Origin: an uncultured Sphingomonadales bacterium
GTDB lineage: Bacteria > Pseudomonadota > Alphaproteobacteria > Sphingomonadales > Sphingomonadaceae
Length of the DNA: 45,737 nucleotides
Assembly (NCBI GenBank): GCA_903848655.1
Contig: CAINGT010000006.1
Coordinates: 1-45,737 of the forward strand
Direction: 5' to 3'
The position numbers and the translations under genes were made by a program. Every line of letters begins with the position of its first letter. Position 1 is the stretch's first letter. This document shows, piece by piece, positions 8,086 to 16,940 of this stretch. The notes under the pieces were generated by a model. It did no database searches, had not been told where the DNA came from, and saw only the letters and a program-made list of their open reading frames with translations.

Positions 8086-8949
8086 ATGACCAAAGCCGAC
8101 CCCGCCCAAGACCCTGCGCCGCCACCGGTGGGATTGGGCACTGGCCCGGTCGCCGTGTTGCGGCGGCTGGGGATGGTCGTGCTGGTGGTCAGCACGATCA
8201 GCGTGAGCGGGGTGGCGATCTATCGCAACTTGCGTGATCGTGCCGGGGTGCCGGTGGCCATCGCGCCCGCCCCTGCCCCGCGCGAAACCCACGCGGCTTC
8301 GGTCGAAGACGTGATTACGCGGTCGCAAACGCAAGTCGAGCGCACGCCCGATGACGCCGATGCGTGGCGTATGCTCGGCTGGTCGCATTTTCAGCGCCAA
8401 CAATATGCCCAATCCGCCGCCGCCTTGCGGCAGGCCACCCGGCTCGATCCGACCAATGCGCGCACGTTTTCGTTTCTGGGTGAGGCCTTGCTGCTCGCCA
8501 AACGGCCGCAGCGCCATATGCCGCGCGAGGCGCGCACCGCGTTCGATCACGCGCTGCGGCTCGATCCGAAAGATGCGCGCGCGCGCTATTATCGGGCGGT
8601 TGGCTGGGATCTGGCCGGGCAGCACCGGCGCGCAATCCATGCGTGGTTCGCGCTGCTGCGCGATACTCCGCCCGATGCGCCCTATGCCGCCGATATTCGC
8701 GCGGTGATCCGCACCGTTGGCGCGCGCCACCATATCAAAGTCGAAAAGCGGTTGGCCGAAGTGCAATATGTGCCGCCCGACATCACTGCACCGGCCACCG
8801 GCAAGCCGCCGGTTGGTCCCGGCCGCGCCGCGCCTGCCGTGCTGCCCGGCCCGATTGGCCATCACATGCGCGCCATCGAAGGTGTGCCGGAACCGGCGGC
8901 ATCCGGTTCACACGCAGATACAATACCTGAAAATTCAGCACCCCATTGA
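8086..8949 (+). CDS. Membrane-anchored TPR protein (CcmI/CycH-like repeat region)
   Basis: A 287-residue protein with one transmembrane helix near residues 25-45, placing the rest in the periplasm. Three TPR units follow (about residues 75-215), with DADAWRMLGWSHFQRQQYAQSAAALRQA the clearest, then a proline-rich tail of about 70 residues. Similar TPR domains occur in cytochrome c maturation proteins, but no other ccm gene is nearby and the assignment to that pathway is not supported. The ATG at 8086 has AAGGGG 9 nt upstream; an in-frame ATG at 8032, 2 nt after the rpoN stop, would add 18 residues and cannot be excluded. Confidence 0.75.
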   Translation: MTKADPAQDPAPPPVGLGTGPVAVLRRLGMVVLVVSTISVSGVAIYRNLRDRAGVPVAIAPAPAPRETHAASVEDVITRSQTQVERTPDDADAWRMLGWSHFQRQQYAQSAAALRQATRLDPTNARTFSFLGEALLLAKRPQRHMPREARTAFDHALRLDPKDARARYYRAVGWDLAGQHRRAIHAWFALLRDTPPDAPYAADIRAVIRTVGARHHIKVEKRLAEVQYVPPDITAPATGKPPVGPGRAAPAVLPGPIGHHMRAIEGVPEPAASGSHADTIPENSAPH

Positions 8950-8956
8950 GCATAAA

Positions 8957-8989
8957 TTAACCTTTCATGTTCAGGTATGATATGGTTAA
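8957..8989. promoter_or_regulatory. Inverted TTAACC half-sites upstream of ctrA
   Basis: TTAACC (8957-8962) and GGTTAA (8984-8989) form an inverted pair separated by 21 nt, about 65-100 nt before the ctrA ATG, in an AT-rich patch. CtrA recognises TTAA-based half-sites and is known to control its own promoter in Caulobacter, so these may be autoregulatory. The spacing is not the canonical TTAA-N7-TTAA, so this is tentative. Confidence 0.35.
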
Positions 8990-9054
8990 TGCAGGCCGAT
9001 CCTGTGCCGGGGATCGCAACCAAACCGGGTTATGGCAAACAAGGGAAGTGATCG

Positions 9055-9756
9055 ATGCGCGTTTTGCTGATCGAGGACGAACCATCCACCGCCAAAGCAA
9101 TCGAATTGATGCTGGGCGGCGAAGGGTTCAATGTCTATTCCACCGACTTGGGCGAAGAAGGCCTCGATCTGGGCAAGCTGTATGATTATGACATCATTCT
9201 GCTCGATCTCAACTTGCCCGACATGCATGGCTATGACGTGCTGAAAAAGCTGCGCGTCGCCAAAGTGCAGACGCCGGTGCTGATCTTGTCGGGCATTTCC
9301 GAAATGGACAGCAAAGTGCGCTCGTTCGGGTTTGGCGCGGATGATTACGTTACCAAGCCGTTCCACCGCGAAGAGCTGATCGCGCGCATCCATGCGGTGG
9401 TGCGCCGGTCAAAGGGCCATTCGCAATCGGTGATCCGCACGGGGAAGCTGTCGGTCAATCTCGATGCCAAGACGGTCGAAGTCGATGGCGCGCGCGTCCA
9501 TCTGACCGGCAAAGAGTATGCGATGCTCGAACTGCTGTCGCTGCGCAAGGGCACAACGCTGACCAAGGAAATGTTCCTCAACCACCTCTATGGCGGAATG
9601 GACGAGCCGGAACTGAAAATCATTGACGTGTTCATCTGCAAGCTGCGCAAGAAATTGGCGCACGCCTGCGGCGGCGACAACTATATCGAAACCGTCTGGG
9701 GCCGGGGCTATGTCCTGCGCGATCCGGAAGATCTGGCCAGTACCGAAGCCGCCTGA
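9055..9756 (+). CDS. ctrA: Cell-cycle response regulator CtrA
   Basis: A 233-residue OmpR-type response regulator. The receiver domain (residues 1-120) has acidic residues E7/D8, phosphoacceptor Asp51 in LLDLNLPD, and Lys in [10 protein letters not shown]. The C-terminal winged helix (about 125-230) contains [20 protein letters not shown] and [19 protein letters not shown], characteristic of CtrA rather than other OmpR proteins. CtrA receives phosphate from CckA through ChpT; a chpT gene lies at 44105-44758 in this window. In sphingomonads CtrA is linked mainly to motility, chemotaxis and division timing. AAGGGAAG precedes the ATG by about 7 nt. Confidence 0.96.
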   Translation: MRVLLIEDEPSTAKAIELMLGGEGFNVYSTDLGEEGLDLGKLYDYDIILLDLNLPDMHGYDVLKKLRVAKVQTPVLILSGISEMDSKVRSFGFGADDYVTKPFHREELIARIHAVVRRSKGHSQSVIRTGKLSVNLDAKTVEVDGARVHLTGKEYAMLELLSLRKGTTLTKEMFLNHLYGGMDEPELKIIDVFICKLRKKLAHACGGDNYIETVWGRGYVLRDPEDLASTEAA

Positions 9757-9786
9757 TTGCTGAACGTTTGACCGGCGTACAATAAG

Positions 9787-9870
9787 CCCCCGCCCCTTCA
9801 GGGGAGGGGGTTGGGGGTGGGGCCACGTCGGCGGGGTGTTGGCATAGCGCCCACACCAACCCCCGGCCCC
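9787..9870. repeat. C/G-rich inverted repeat, class 2, copy 2
   Basis: CCCCTTCAGGGGAGGGGG (9793-9810) is followed by TTGGGGGTGGGG and, after a spacer, by the inverted CCAACCCCCGGCCCC (9856-9870). It shares its core with 4987-5085. It lies 30 nt after the ctrA stop and could form a transcript-end hairpin, but no T-run follows. Confidence 0.7.
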
Positions 9871-9890
9871 GCTTGCAGCGTGATCTGCCC

Positions 9891-10015
9891 CTATAGCGGA
9901 ATGCGATTAGATTGAATCGCATTCCGCTATAGAGTCTTTGTTTTCGCGTGATTTATTGCGAGCCGCAGGCCACCGAAGGTAAAAACCGGTTCCCACTTTT
10001 TCGCGTCACGCTCTA
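9891..10015 (+). repeat. Dispersed palindromic repeat, copy 2
   Basis: The terminal hairpin (9891-9908 with 9915-9932) reads CTATAGCGG...CCGCTATAG, differing from copies 1 and 3 (CTAGAGCGG...CCGCTCTAG) at both pairing positions, so the stem is kept. Then come TCTTTGTTTTCGCGTGATTTATTGC, the GAGCCGCAGGCCACCGAAGG block, the AAAACCGGTTCCCACTTTTT core, and TCACGCTCT. GANTC sites are at 9914-9918 and 9932-9936. It fills the gap between ctrA and the DUF1003 gene. Confidence 0.9.
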
Positions 10016-10021
10016 ACGGGT

Positions 10022-10585
10022 TTAAGGCCGCGTCAGACCCCCCCGCTCCGCGCGCAAGGCGCTCAATTCGTCTTTGGTTTCGTGCAGCAAGTGCGTCAGT
10101 TCGGCCACGGCGGTTGACAGTTTGAGCACTTCACTTTCGCGCAACTCGTCGATCTTTTCGTGCAGCAGTTCGATTTCCAGTTCGGCCTTGATATTGATCT
10201 TGTAGTCGGATTCGGCGGCCTTGCGGTCGATGTCCTGCTGCCGGTTCTGGCTCATCATGATGAACGGCGCGGCATAGGCGGCCTGAAATGACAACGCGAG
10301 GTTGAGCAGGATGAACGGGTAAGGATCCCACCGCTCCACCACTGCGGTGATATTCAGCACGATCCAGCACACCAGAATCGCTGACTGGATAATGATGAAC
10401 CGCCACGATCCCATCGTCGCGGCAACGGTGTCGGCAATTTTCTGCCCGGTGGTCAACTGACCCTCGCGCGCGCTGGCTGCGTGGGCAGATCGCAAGCGTT
10501 GTGTCCGGCGCATGACGCGCATATCGTGGAGCAGCGACTGTTCGGCCTCATCAAGCAGATGCACGGCGGTTTCGATGGCATTCAT
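10022..10585 (-). CDS. DUF1003 family membrane protein
   Basis: A 187-residue protein of the DUF1003 family. The N-terminal 45 residues are soluble; the family core starts at QKIADTVAATMGSWRFIIIQ and holds two transmembrane helices (about 60-80 and 90-110) with the conserved DPYPFILLNLALSFQAAYAAPFIMMSQNR stretch linking and following them. The C-terminal 70 residues are a charged coiled coil. The biochemical role of the family is unknown. Start at ATG 10585 with CAGGAG 11 nt upstream. It lies 49 nt downstream of the cyclophilin gene on the same strand and may share its transcript. Its 3' end abuts repeat copy 2. Confidence 0.9.
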   Translation of the reverse strand: MNAIETAVHLLDEAEQSLLHDMRVMRRTQRLRSAHAASAREGQLTTGQKIADTVAATMGSWRFIIIQSAILVCWIVLNITAVVERWDPYPFILLNLALSFQAAYAAPFIMMSQNRQQDIDRKAAESDYKINIKAELEIELLHEKIDELRESEVLKLSTAVAELTHLLHETKDELSALRAERGGLTRP

Positions 10586-10634
10586 CTTGGCGGAAACTCC
10601 TGCGGGGCAAAGTCTTGTTGGGTAGCGGCAGGCT

Positions 10635-11306
10635 TTACGGCAATGGCACGCGCCGCACGGTCAGCACTTTGACCGGATCGGCCAGCATCTGCCCGCGCAT
10701 CACCCCCTCGCCGAGTGTCGGCGATAGCGGCGCGTCCCAGATCTTGCGCGCCACGTCCATCCCCGCCACCACACGACCGAACGCGGCGTAGCCCAGCGCC
10801 AGATCGGGATCGGCGGCTTTCGGATCGGCATCAAGCCCGGTCAGGTCGGACAGCAGGATCGAGAAATTGGCGGTTGCGGTGCCCGGACCATTGCGCGCCA
10901 TCGAGATCGCGCCGGTTGTGTGCGTCAGCCCGGTCTGCGTGGTAGGTTCGTGCGCAATGGGTGCGAACAGCCGACGCGGATCGCGCAATCCGGCCTGAAT
11001 CAGGCCATTGGGCTGATCACCCCACGCCAGATGCATTGCGCGGTAGAACACGATCCCGTCAAACCGCCGGGTATCGACATAATGCAGAAAATTGGCGGTG
11101 GAGACAGGCGCATGTTTGCCATCGAGATCGACGGTAATTGTACCCAAACTGGTTTCAAGTGCCACGCGCACAGTATCGGCCAGCGGGATTGGCGCGGGTT
11201 GCGCCACTGCCGGGTGGCGCGCGCGGGGCGGGGCGGCGATTGCCGGGCCACTGCCAAACAGCAACAGGGCCAGCACGGTTGCGGCGGCGAATCGACGGAT
11301 CATCAT
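10635..11306 (-). CDS. Secreted cyclophilin-type peptidyl-prolyl isomerase
   Basis: A 223-residue protein with a Sec signal peptide (MMIRRFAAATVLALLLF..., cleavage near AIA-A), hence periplasmic. The cyclophilin fold begins at VALETSLGTITVDLDGKHAPVSTANFL; YRAM, GLIQAG, GAISMARNGPGTATANFSILLSD and GYAAFGRVVAGMDV follow in family order. The usual QFFI active-site stretch is replaced by NFSILL, so activity could be weaker than in housekeeping cyclophilins. Tandem ATGs at 11306 and 11303 mark the start; an upstream extension to 11366 lacks family similarity. Divergent from the S9 peptidase across 141 bp, with DUF1003 downstream. Confidence 0.88.
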   Translation of the reverse strand: MMIRRFAAATVLALLLFGSGPAIAAPPRARHPAVAQPAPIPLADTVRVALETSLGTITVDLDGKHAPVSTANFLHYVDTRRFDGIVFYRAMHLAWGDQPNGLIQAGLRDPRRLFAPIAHEPTTQTGLTHTTGAISMARNGPGTATANFSILLSDLTGLDADPKAADPDLALGYAAFGRVVAGMDVARKIWDAPLSPTLGEGVMRGQMLADPVKVLTVRRVPLP

Positions 11307-11447
11307 CGCGTGATCGTGCCGCAGCCGCGCCCGGACGGCCAGACAAATTGTCAGTGCCGTCGCCATCCTTGCGCCGCCGCGTTCGGTTGACAGCCATACC
11401 GATCACCGGCATCGTTTCGCAAGAATCGACACAAGCAGGGGGCTTCG

Positions 11448-13424
11448 GTGGGGTTTGGGCAGACACTGGCGAGGTTGGTGCGGGCATCGGTGCTGGCAAT
11501 CGCGCTGATCCCTTGTGCGGCGCGGGCTGCGCCGCCGCTGGCGACTTACGGGCAGTTACCGGGGTTTGAAATGGCCTCGCTGTCGCCGTCGGGCGACCAT
11601 GTCGCGATCATCGGAACAGTCGAAGACAAGCGGTTGCTGGTGGTGATGGACGCTGCGCGCAACCCGGTTTACAAAGTAGTCATCCCGTCAAAGAGCAAAA
11701 TTCGCGGGGTTGACTGGGTGGGCGATCAGGCAGTTCTGATCGATTATTCCCAAACAGTGGTACTGGGAATGGATTTCACCACCAACAAGGCCGAATTGGG
11801 CACGGTGGTCGTCTTCCCGCTGGACGGGTCGAAAGCCTGGGTGATGTTCCAAGGCGACGCCGATATCACCGGTGGGGTGCGGGGCAGCTATGGCCTCGTG
11901 CAGAAAAATGGCCGCTGGTTCGGCTATTTTGGCGGCATTACGCTGCAAAGTAGCCTGGGTTTTGACAAATACCTGAGCACCACGCACCCCGATCTTTACG
12001 AAGTCGATATGCAGACCCGCAAACACCATATCGTCGGCAGACATATCGAAGGCGATGAAGATTGGCGCGGTTGGCTGGTCAATGACACCGGCGCGATCGG
12101 TGCGGTGCTCGATGTCGGGAGCAAAACCGGACAGTGGACACTGACCAACGGGCGCGGGCTCAAACTCGCCTCGGGCAAGGATCCTTTGGGGAAAGTCGAC
12201 CTGATCGGCTTTACCGCCGATGGTGCAAGCGTGGTCTATGGCTTGCGCGACAGCGCCGAGGCCGAGGACAAATGGTTCAGCGTGCCGCTGACAGGGGGGG
12301 CGAGCCAGCCCTATCTCGATGGCATTGCGGTTGACCGCATGATGTATGACACTGGCCGCCGCCTGATCGGCTATATCGAGGACAATACCAGCAGTTCTGG
12401 CCATTTTTTCGACCCGCGCCACGACAAAGTTTACAAAGCCAGCTTGCGCGCGTTTGCCAGCGCGCGGATGGTGCTGACCGACGCCAATCAGGCCTTTGAC
12501 CGGTTGCTGGTCAAGACCGAAGGGGCGGGCGACCCCGAAACATGGTGGATGATCGATATTCGCACTGGCCATGCCGATCCGCTGGGCTATTCCTATGCGG
12601 TCGATCCTGCGGATGTCGGGCCGATGAAAATGGTAACTTATACCGCTGCCGATGGGCGGAAGATCGAAGGCGTGCTGACACTGCCGCCGGACCGCCCGGC
12701 CAAGGCGCTGCCGGCGGTGATCCTGCCGCATGGCGGGCCCGGCTCGTATGACGTGATCCGCTTTGACTGGATCGCGCAAGCGTATGCCTCACGCGGATAT
12801 GCGGTGTTTCAGCCCAATTTTCGCGGGTCCACCGGGTATGGCGCGGAATTTGAACAAGCCGGGTATGGCGAATGGGGCCGCAAGATGCAGACCGATCTGT
12901 CTGACGGGCTGGCCGATCTGGTGCGGCAGGGCGTGGTCGATCCGCGCCGGGTGTGCATCGTCGGGGCCAGTTATGGCGGCTATGCCGCGCTCGCCGGAGT
13001 CAGCCTGCAACACGGCATCTATCGCTGTGCGGTGGCCGTGGCGGGGATCAGCGATGTGATGCGAATGGTCAATCAGGACAATTATGCCAGCGGCGGGGAT
13101 GCGATGATAAATCGCATCCTGAAGCGCGAGATCGGTTCGGGCCACGATCTCAAAGCGGTATCGCCGATCCGCTTTGTCGATACGATCGACGCGCCGATCC
13201 TGCTGATCCATGGCAAAGACGATACCGTGGTCGATTATTCGCAAAGCTCGGCAATGGCCTCCGCCTTGCGCCAGGCGGGCAAACCGGTCGAATTCGTGAC
13301 GCTGAAAGACGAAGACCATTGGCTGTCACGCAGTGAAACCCGGCTGCAAATGCTCGAAGCCGCGGTCGGTTTTGTAATCCGCAACAACCCGCCCGATCCT
13401 GCCCCACCGGCCAAAGTGCCGTAA
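11448..13424 (+). CDS. Secreted S9-family prolyl oligopeptidase-like peptidase
   Basis: A 658-residue serine peptidase with a signal peptide (about residues 1-27) pointing to the periplasm. The N-terminal two thirds are a degenerate beta-propeller; the C-terminal alpha/beta hydrolase has the nucleophile in GASYGGYAA (Ser508), the Asp in HGKDDTVV (Asp592) and the His in DEDHWLS (His624), a complete triad. The domain start HGGPGSYD and the FRGSTGYG motif are typical of acylaminoacyl-peptidase/dipeptidyl-peptidase relatives. The start is GTG at 11448 with AGGGGG 7 nt upstream. It ends 91 nt before the transglutaminase operon, on the same strand; whether it belongs to that unit is open. Confidence 0.92.
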   Translation: MGFGQTLARLVRASVLAIALIPCAARAAPPLATYGQLPGFEMASLSPSGDHVAIIGTVEDKRLLVVMDAARNPVYKVVIPSKSKIRGVDWVGDQAVLIDYSQTVVLGMDFTTNKAELGTVVVFPLDGSKAWVMFQGDADITGGVRGSYGLVQKNGRWFGYFGGITLQSSLGFDKYLSTTHPDLYEVDMQTRKHHIVGRHIEGDEDWRGWLVNDTGAIGAVLDVGSKTGQWTLTNGRGLKLASGKDPLGKVDLIGFTADGASVVYGLRDSAEAEDKWFSVPLTGGASQPYLDGIAVDRMMYDTGRRLIGYIEDNTSSSGHFFDPRHDKVYKASLRAFASARMVLTDANQAFDRLLVKTEGAGDPETWWMIDIRTGHADPLGYSYAVDPADVGPMKMVTYTAADGRKIEGVLTLPPDRPAKALPAVILPHGGPGSYDVIRFDWIAQAYASRGYAVFQPNFRGSTGYGAEFEQAGYGEWGRKMQTDLSDGLADLVRQGVVDPRRVCIVGASYGGYAALAGVSLQHGIYRCAVAVAGISDVMRMVNQDNYASGGDAMINRILKREIGSGHDLKAVSPIRFVDTIDAPILLIHGKDDTVVDYSQSSAMASALRQAGKPVEFVTLKDEDHWLSRSETRLQMLEAAVGFVIRNNPPDPAPPAKVP

Positions 13425-13515
13425 CCGGGTCGTTTGTCACAAAGGTGGTGCAGCGGGTGCGAATCGGGGATTGGATGTTGCCGCGCGCCATCAGATCGCG
13501 CACAGACTGCCAGCT

Positions 13516-16500
13516 ATGATAAAGGCCAGCCTGCACCACCTTACCCGCTATTCCTATGACAAGCCGGTGCGGCTGGGGCCGCAAGTGGTGCGGTTGCGGC
13601 CCGCGCCGCACAGCCGCACGGCGGTGCCGAATTATGCGCTGAAAATCAGCCCGGCCAACCATTTCATCAATTGGCAGCAAGACCCGTTCGGCAATTGGCA
13701 GGCGCGGATCGTGTTTCCCGAGCCGGTCGATCATTTCGCGGTCGAAGTCGATCTGCTGGCCGAACTGGCGGTCTACAACCCCTTCGACTTTTTTGTCGAA
13801 GACTATGCCGAAACATATCCGTTCGCCTATGATCCACTGCTGGCGCAAGATCTGGCCGCCTGTTTCGAAATCGGACCGCAAGGCCCGCGCTGCGATGCGC
13901 TGGTCGAACGGTTTGCCGGGGCATCGGGCCGCACCATCGATCTGTTGGTGGCGATCAACGCCGCGGTCAATCAGGCGGTCGATTATGTCATCCGGCTCGA
14001 AGCCGGGGTGCAGACCCCCGAACAGACGCTGGAAATCGGCAGCGGATCGTGCCGCGATTCGGCATGGTTGCTGGTGCAAGTGTTGCGGCGGCTGGGCTTT
14101 GCCGCACGCTTTGTGTCGGGCTATTCGATCCAGCTGACCCCCGATGTCGCGGCGGTCGATGGCCCGCGCGGCGTGGCGCACGATGTCTGCGACTTGCACG
14201 CCTGGACCGAAGTCTATCTGCCCGGTGCAGGCTGGATCGGGCTTGACGCCACATGGGGTCTGCTCGCGGGCGAAGGGCATATTCCGCTCTGCGCGACGCC
14301 GCATTATGCCAGCGCCGCGCCGATTACCGGTGCAGTGCTCGAACCGGTGCACGTCGATTTCCAGTTCGCGATGGACGTGTCGCGGATTGCCGAAGCGGTG
14401 CGGATCACCAAACCGTTTACCGATGCGCGCTGGCACGCGCTGCTCGCGCTGGGCGATGCGGTCGATGCCGATCTGGCGGCGCATGATGTGCGGCTGACCA
14501 TTGGCGGCGAACCAACCTTCGTGGCCGATGGCGATTTTGAAGCGCCCGAATGGAATGCCGCCGCCGTTGGCCCGACCAAGGCAGGCTATGCCGATCGGCT
14601 GATCCGGCGCTTGCGCGATCATTTTGCGCCGGGATCGTTGCTGCACCACGGGCAGGGCAAATGGTATCCGGGCGAAAGCCTGCCGCGCTGGGGTTATTCG
14701 CTGTACTGGCGCAAGGACGGCGTGCCGGTGTGGCGCGATGCGCGGCTGATCGCCGCAGCGGCGCCGGGCGCGGCGGCCCCGGTTGATGCCGCGCCGGGCG
14801 CGGCGGCCCCGGTTGATGCCGCGCCGGGCGCGGCGGCCCGGGTCGATACCGATGCTGCGCAACGCTTCCTCCACGCCACCGCGCAAGCGCTGGGGGTCGA
14901 AGCCGACTGCACCCAGCCGGTCTACGAAGACGCGGTCGAATGGATCGTGCGAGAGGCGCAATTGCCCGCCAATGTCCAGCCGACCGATCCGCGCATCGAC
15001 GATGCCGAAGAGCGGGCGCGGATGATGCGAACGTTTCAGCGCGGGCTGACCCGCCCGGTCGGCTATGTCCTGCCGATCCAGCGCTGGCAGGCGGGGGCCG
15101 TGCAGCCGCAGCGCAAATGGCGGTCGGAACGCTGGAAAGTGCGGCGCGGCGCGCTGTTTGCCGCGCCGGGCGATGCCGCGCTGGGCTATCGCCTGCCGCT
15201 GGGGTCGCTGCCGTTTGTCGCGCCCAGCGATTTTCCCTATATCCACCCGCGCGATACCGCCGAACCGCGCGGGCCTTTGCCCGATCTGCGCGCGCACGTG
15301 ATCGAACGCGCCAGCCAGACGCGCGAAGCCGCCGCCCCGGCGCAATTGTCGGTCGCGGTCGAGAGCGCCACCAGCGCGGCGCAAGGTTATGTCGAACAGA
15401 CGATGATCGAAGGCGCGGTGCGGACTGCGATCACGGTCGAGCCGCGCGGCGATCATCTGTGCGTGTTCATCCCCCCGGTCGAAACGCTCGAAGACTGGCT
15501 CGATCTGGTGGCCAGTATCGAAACTGTCGCCGAATCGACCGGGCTGCCGGTGCGGATCGAAGGCTATCCGCCGCCGCCCGATCCGCGCATCACCGTGCTG
15601 AAAATCACCCCCGATCCGGGCGTGATCGAAGTCAATATCCAGCCCGCCGCCTCATGGCGCGAATCGGTGGCGATTACCGAAACGCTTTATGCAAGCGCGG
15701 CGCAAGTCGGGCTGACCGCTGACAAATTCATGATCGATGGCCGCGCCACCGGCACGGGCGGGGGCAACCATATCGTGCTCGGCGGGCCAAGCCTGCTCGA
15801 TTCGCCGTTCATCCGCCGCCCCGATCTGCTCAAATCGTTCGTGATCTACTGGCAGCGGCATCCATCGCTCAGCTATCTGTTTTCCGGCCTGTTCATCGGC
15901 CCGACGTGTCAGGCCCCGCGCATCGACGAAGCGCGCCACGACGGGCTTTACGAACTGGAAATCGCGCTGGCGCAAGTGCCGCACCCGTCCGCGCCGCAGC
16001 CCCCGGCGTGGGTGGTGGACCGCCTGTTCCGCAATCTGCTGGTCGATGTAACGGGCAATACCCACCGCACCGAAATCTGCATCGACAAGCTGTTTTCGCC
16101 CGATGGGCCAACCGGGCGGCTCGGGCTGGTGGAATTTCGCGGGTTCGAAATGCCGCCCGAACCGCGCATGTCGCTGGCCGCGCAACTGCTGCTGCGCGCG
16201 TTGGCCGCGTGGTTCTGGCGCGAACCGGTCGATGGTCCGCTGGTGCGCTGGGGCACCCGGCTGCACGACCGGTTCATGCTGGGCCACTTTGTGTGGGATG
16301 ATTTTTGCGCGGTGCTCGATGATTTGCGCGGGGCCGGTTACGCGTTCGATCCGGTGTGGTTCGAAGCGCAACGCCAGTTCCGCTTTCCGGTGCACGGCAC
16401 GGTCAGCGCGGGCGGGGTTGGCCTTGAAATCAGCCATGCGCTCGAACCGTGGAATGTGCTGGGTGAAACCGGCGCGATTGGCGGCACGGTGCGCTATGTC

Positions 16501-16935
16501 GATGCGTCAACCGAACGGCTGCAAGTGCGCGCCACCGGGCTGGTGGCGGGGCGGCACGTGATCGCGTGCAACGGGCGGCGCGTGCCGATGCACCCGACCG
16601 GAACCGATGGCGAAGGCGTCGGCGGTGTGCGGTACAAAGCGTGGATGCCCGCCAATTGCCTCCATCCGCAAATGCCGCCGCACGCGCCGCTGACATTTGA
16701 CGTGATCGATAGCTGGAACGGGCGGTCGCTGGGCGGCTGCGTCTATCACGTGGCGCATCCCGGCGGGCGCAGCCACGAAACCGTGCCGATCAATGCCTAT
16801 GAAGCCGAAGCGCGGCGGCTGGCGCGGTTTCAGCCGCATGGCCACAGTCCGGGGTGGATCGTGCCGCCGCCGGTCGAGGCGGGGGGCGAATTTCCGCTGA
16901 CGCTCGATTTGCGCCGCCCCGGCGGGCTGGGCTGA
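13516..16935 (+). CDS. Transglutaminase-like/DUF2126 protein of the ATP-grasp peptide system
   Basis: A 1139-residue protein. The N-terminal domain begins with [13 protein letters not shown], typical of bacterial transglutaminase-like proteins; the papain-like core has Cys179 (GSCRDSAW), His228 (DLHAWTEVY) and Asp244 (GLDATWG). The remaining roughly 800 residues are DUF2126, which always accompanies this type of transglutaminase in operons with circularly permuted ATP-grasp proteins. Known literature (Iyer and Aravind) predicts peptide or amide-bond synthesis and processing; no product is established. A 30-bp tandem repeat lies in DUF2126. The ATG at 13516 matches the family N-terminus; an earlier in-frame ATG at 13471 is unlikely. 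A 5-nt gap separates it from the next gene. Confidence 0.93.
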   Translation: MIKASLHHLTRYSYDKPVRLGPQVVRLRPAPHSRTAVPNYALKISPANHFINWQQDPFGNWQARIVFPEPVDHFAVEVDLLAELAVYNPFDFFVEDYAETYPFAYDPLLAQDLAACFEIGPQGPRCDALVERFAGASGRTIDLLVAINAAVNQAVDYVIRLEAGVQTPEQTLEIGSGSCRDSAWLLVQVLRRLGFAARFVSGYSIQLTPDVAAVDGPRGVAHDVCDLHAWTEVYLPGAGWIGLDATWGLLAGEGHIPLCATPHYASAAPITGAVLEPVHVDFQFAMDVSRIAEAVRITKPFTDARWHALLALGDAVDADLAAHDVRLTIGGEPTFVADGDFEAPEWNAAAVGPTKAGYADRLIRRLRDHFAPGSLLHHGQGKWYPGESLPRWGYSLYWRKDGVPVWRDARLIAAAAPGAAAPVDAAPGAAAPVDAAPGAAARVDTDAAQRFLHATAQALGVEADCTQPVYEDAVEWIVREAQLPANVQPTDPRIDDAEERARMMRTFQRGLTRPVGYVLPIQRWQAGAVQPQRKWRSERWKVRRGALFAAPGDAALGYRLPLGSLPFVAPSDFPYIHPRDTAEPRGPLPDLRAHVIERASQTREAAAPAQLSVAVESATSAAQGYVEQTMIEGAVRTAITVEPRGDHLCVFIPPVETLEDWLDLVASIETVAESTGLPVRIEGYPPPPDPRITVLKITPDPGVIEVNIQPAASWRESVAITETLYASAAQVGLTADKFMIDGRATGTGGGNHIVLGGPSLLDSPFIRRPDLLKSFVIYWQRHPSLSYLFSGLFIGPTCQAPRIDEARHDGLYELEIALAQVPHPSAPQPPAWVVDRLFRNLLVDVTGNTHRTEICIDKLFSPDGPTGRLGLVEFRGFEMPPEPRMSLAAQLLLRALAAWFWREPVDGPLVRWGTRLHDRFMLGHFVWDDFCAVLDDLRGAGYAFDPVWFEAQRQFRFPVHGTVSAGGVGLEISHALEPWNVLGETGAIGGTVRYVDASTERLQVRATGLVAGRHVIACNGRRVPMHPTGTDGEGVGGVRYKAWMPANCLHPQMPPHAPLTFDVIDSWNGRSLGGCVYHVAHPGGRSHETVPINAYEAEARRLARFQPHGHSPGWIVPPPVEAGGEFPLTLDLRRPGGLG
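14761..14850 (+). repeat. Three 30-bp tandem repeats inside the DUF2126 gene
   Basis: Two identical 30-bp units (14761-14790, 14791-14820) and a third with three changes (14821-14850), in frame, encode the ten-residue unit [10 protein letters not shown]. The repeat lies between conserved blocks and adds an Ala/Pro-rich insert, presumably a surface loop. Copy number may vary between strains by slippage. Confidence 0.95.
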
Positions 16936-16940
16936 CCGCA

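Noticed and set aside
9871-10021. Repeat copy 2 as an intrinsic terminator of ctrA
   Set aside because: The hairpin is not followed by a T-run on the ctrA strand at the right distance and the same element occurs in non-terminator positions.
14761-14850. Possible CRISPR-like array
   Set aside because: The 30-bp units are directly adjacent without spacers and are in frame in a coding gene.
13150-15456. 768-codon open frame on the minus strand
   Set aside because: Shadow of the S9 peptidase and DUF2126 genes: rich in Arg, His, Gln and Pro, no recognisable domain, and the opposite strand has strong family motifs throughout.
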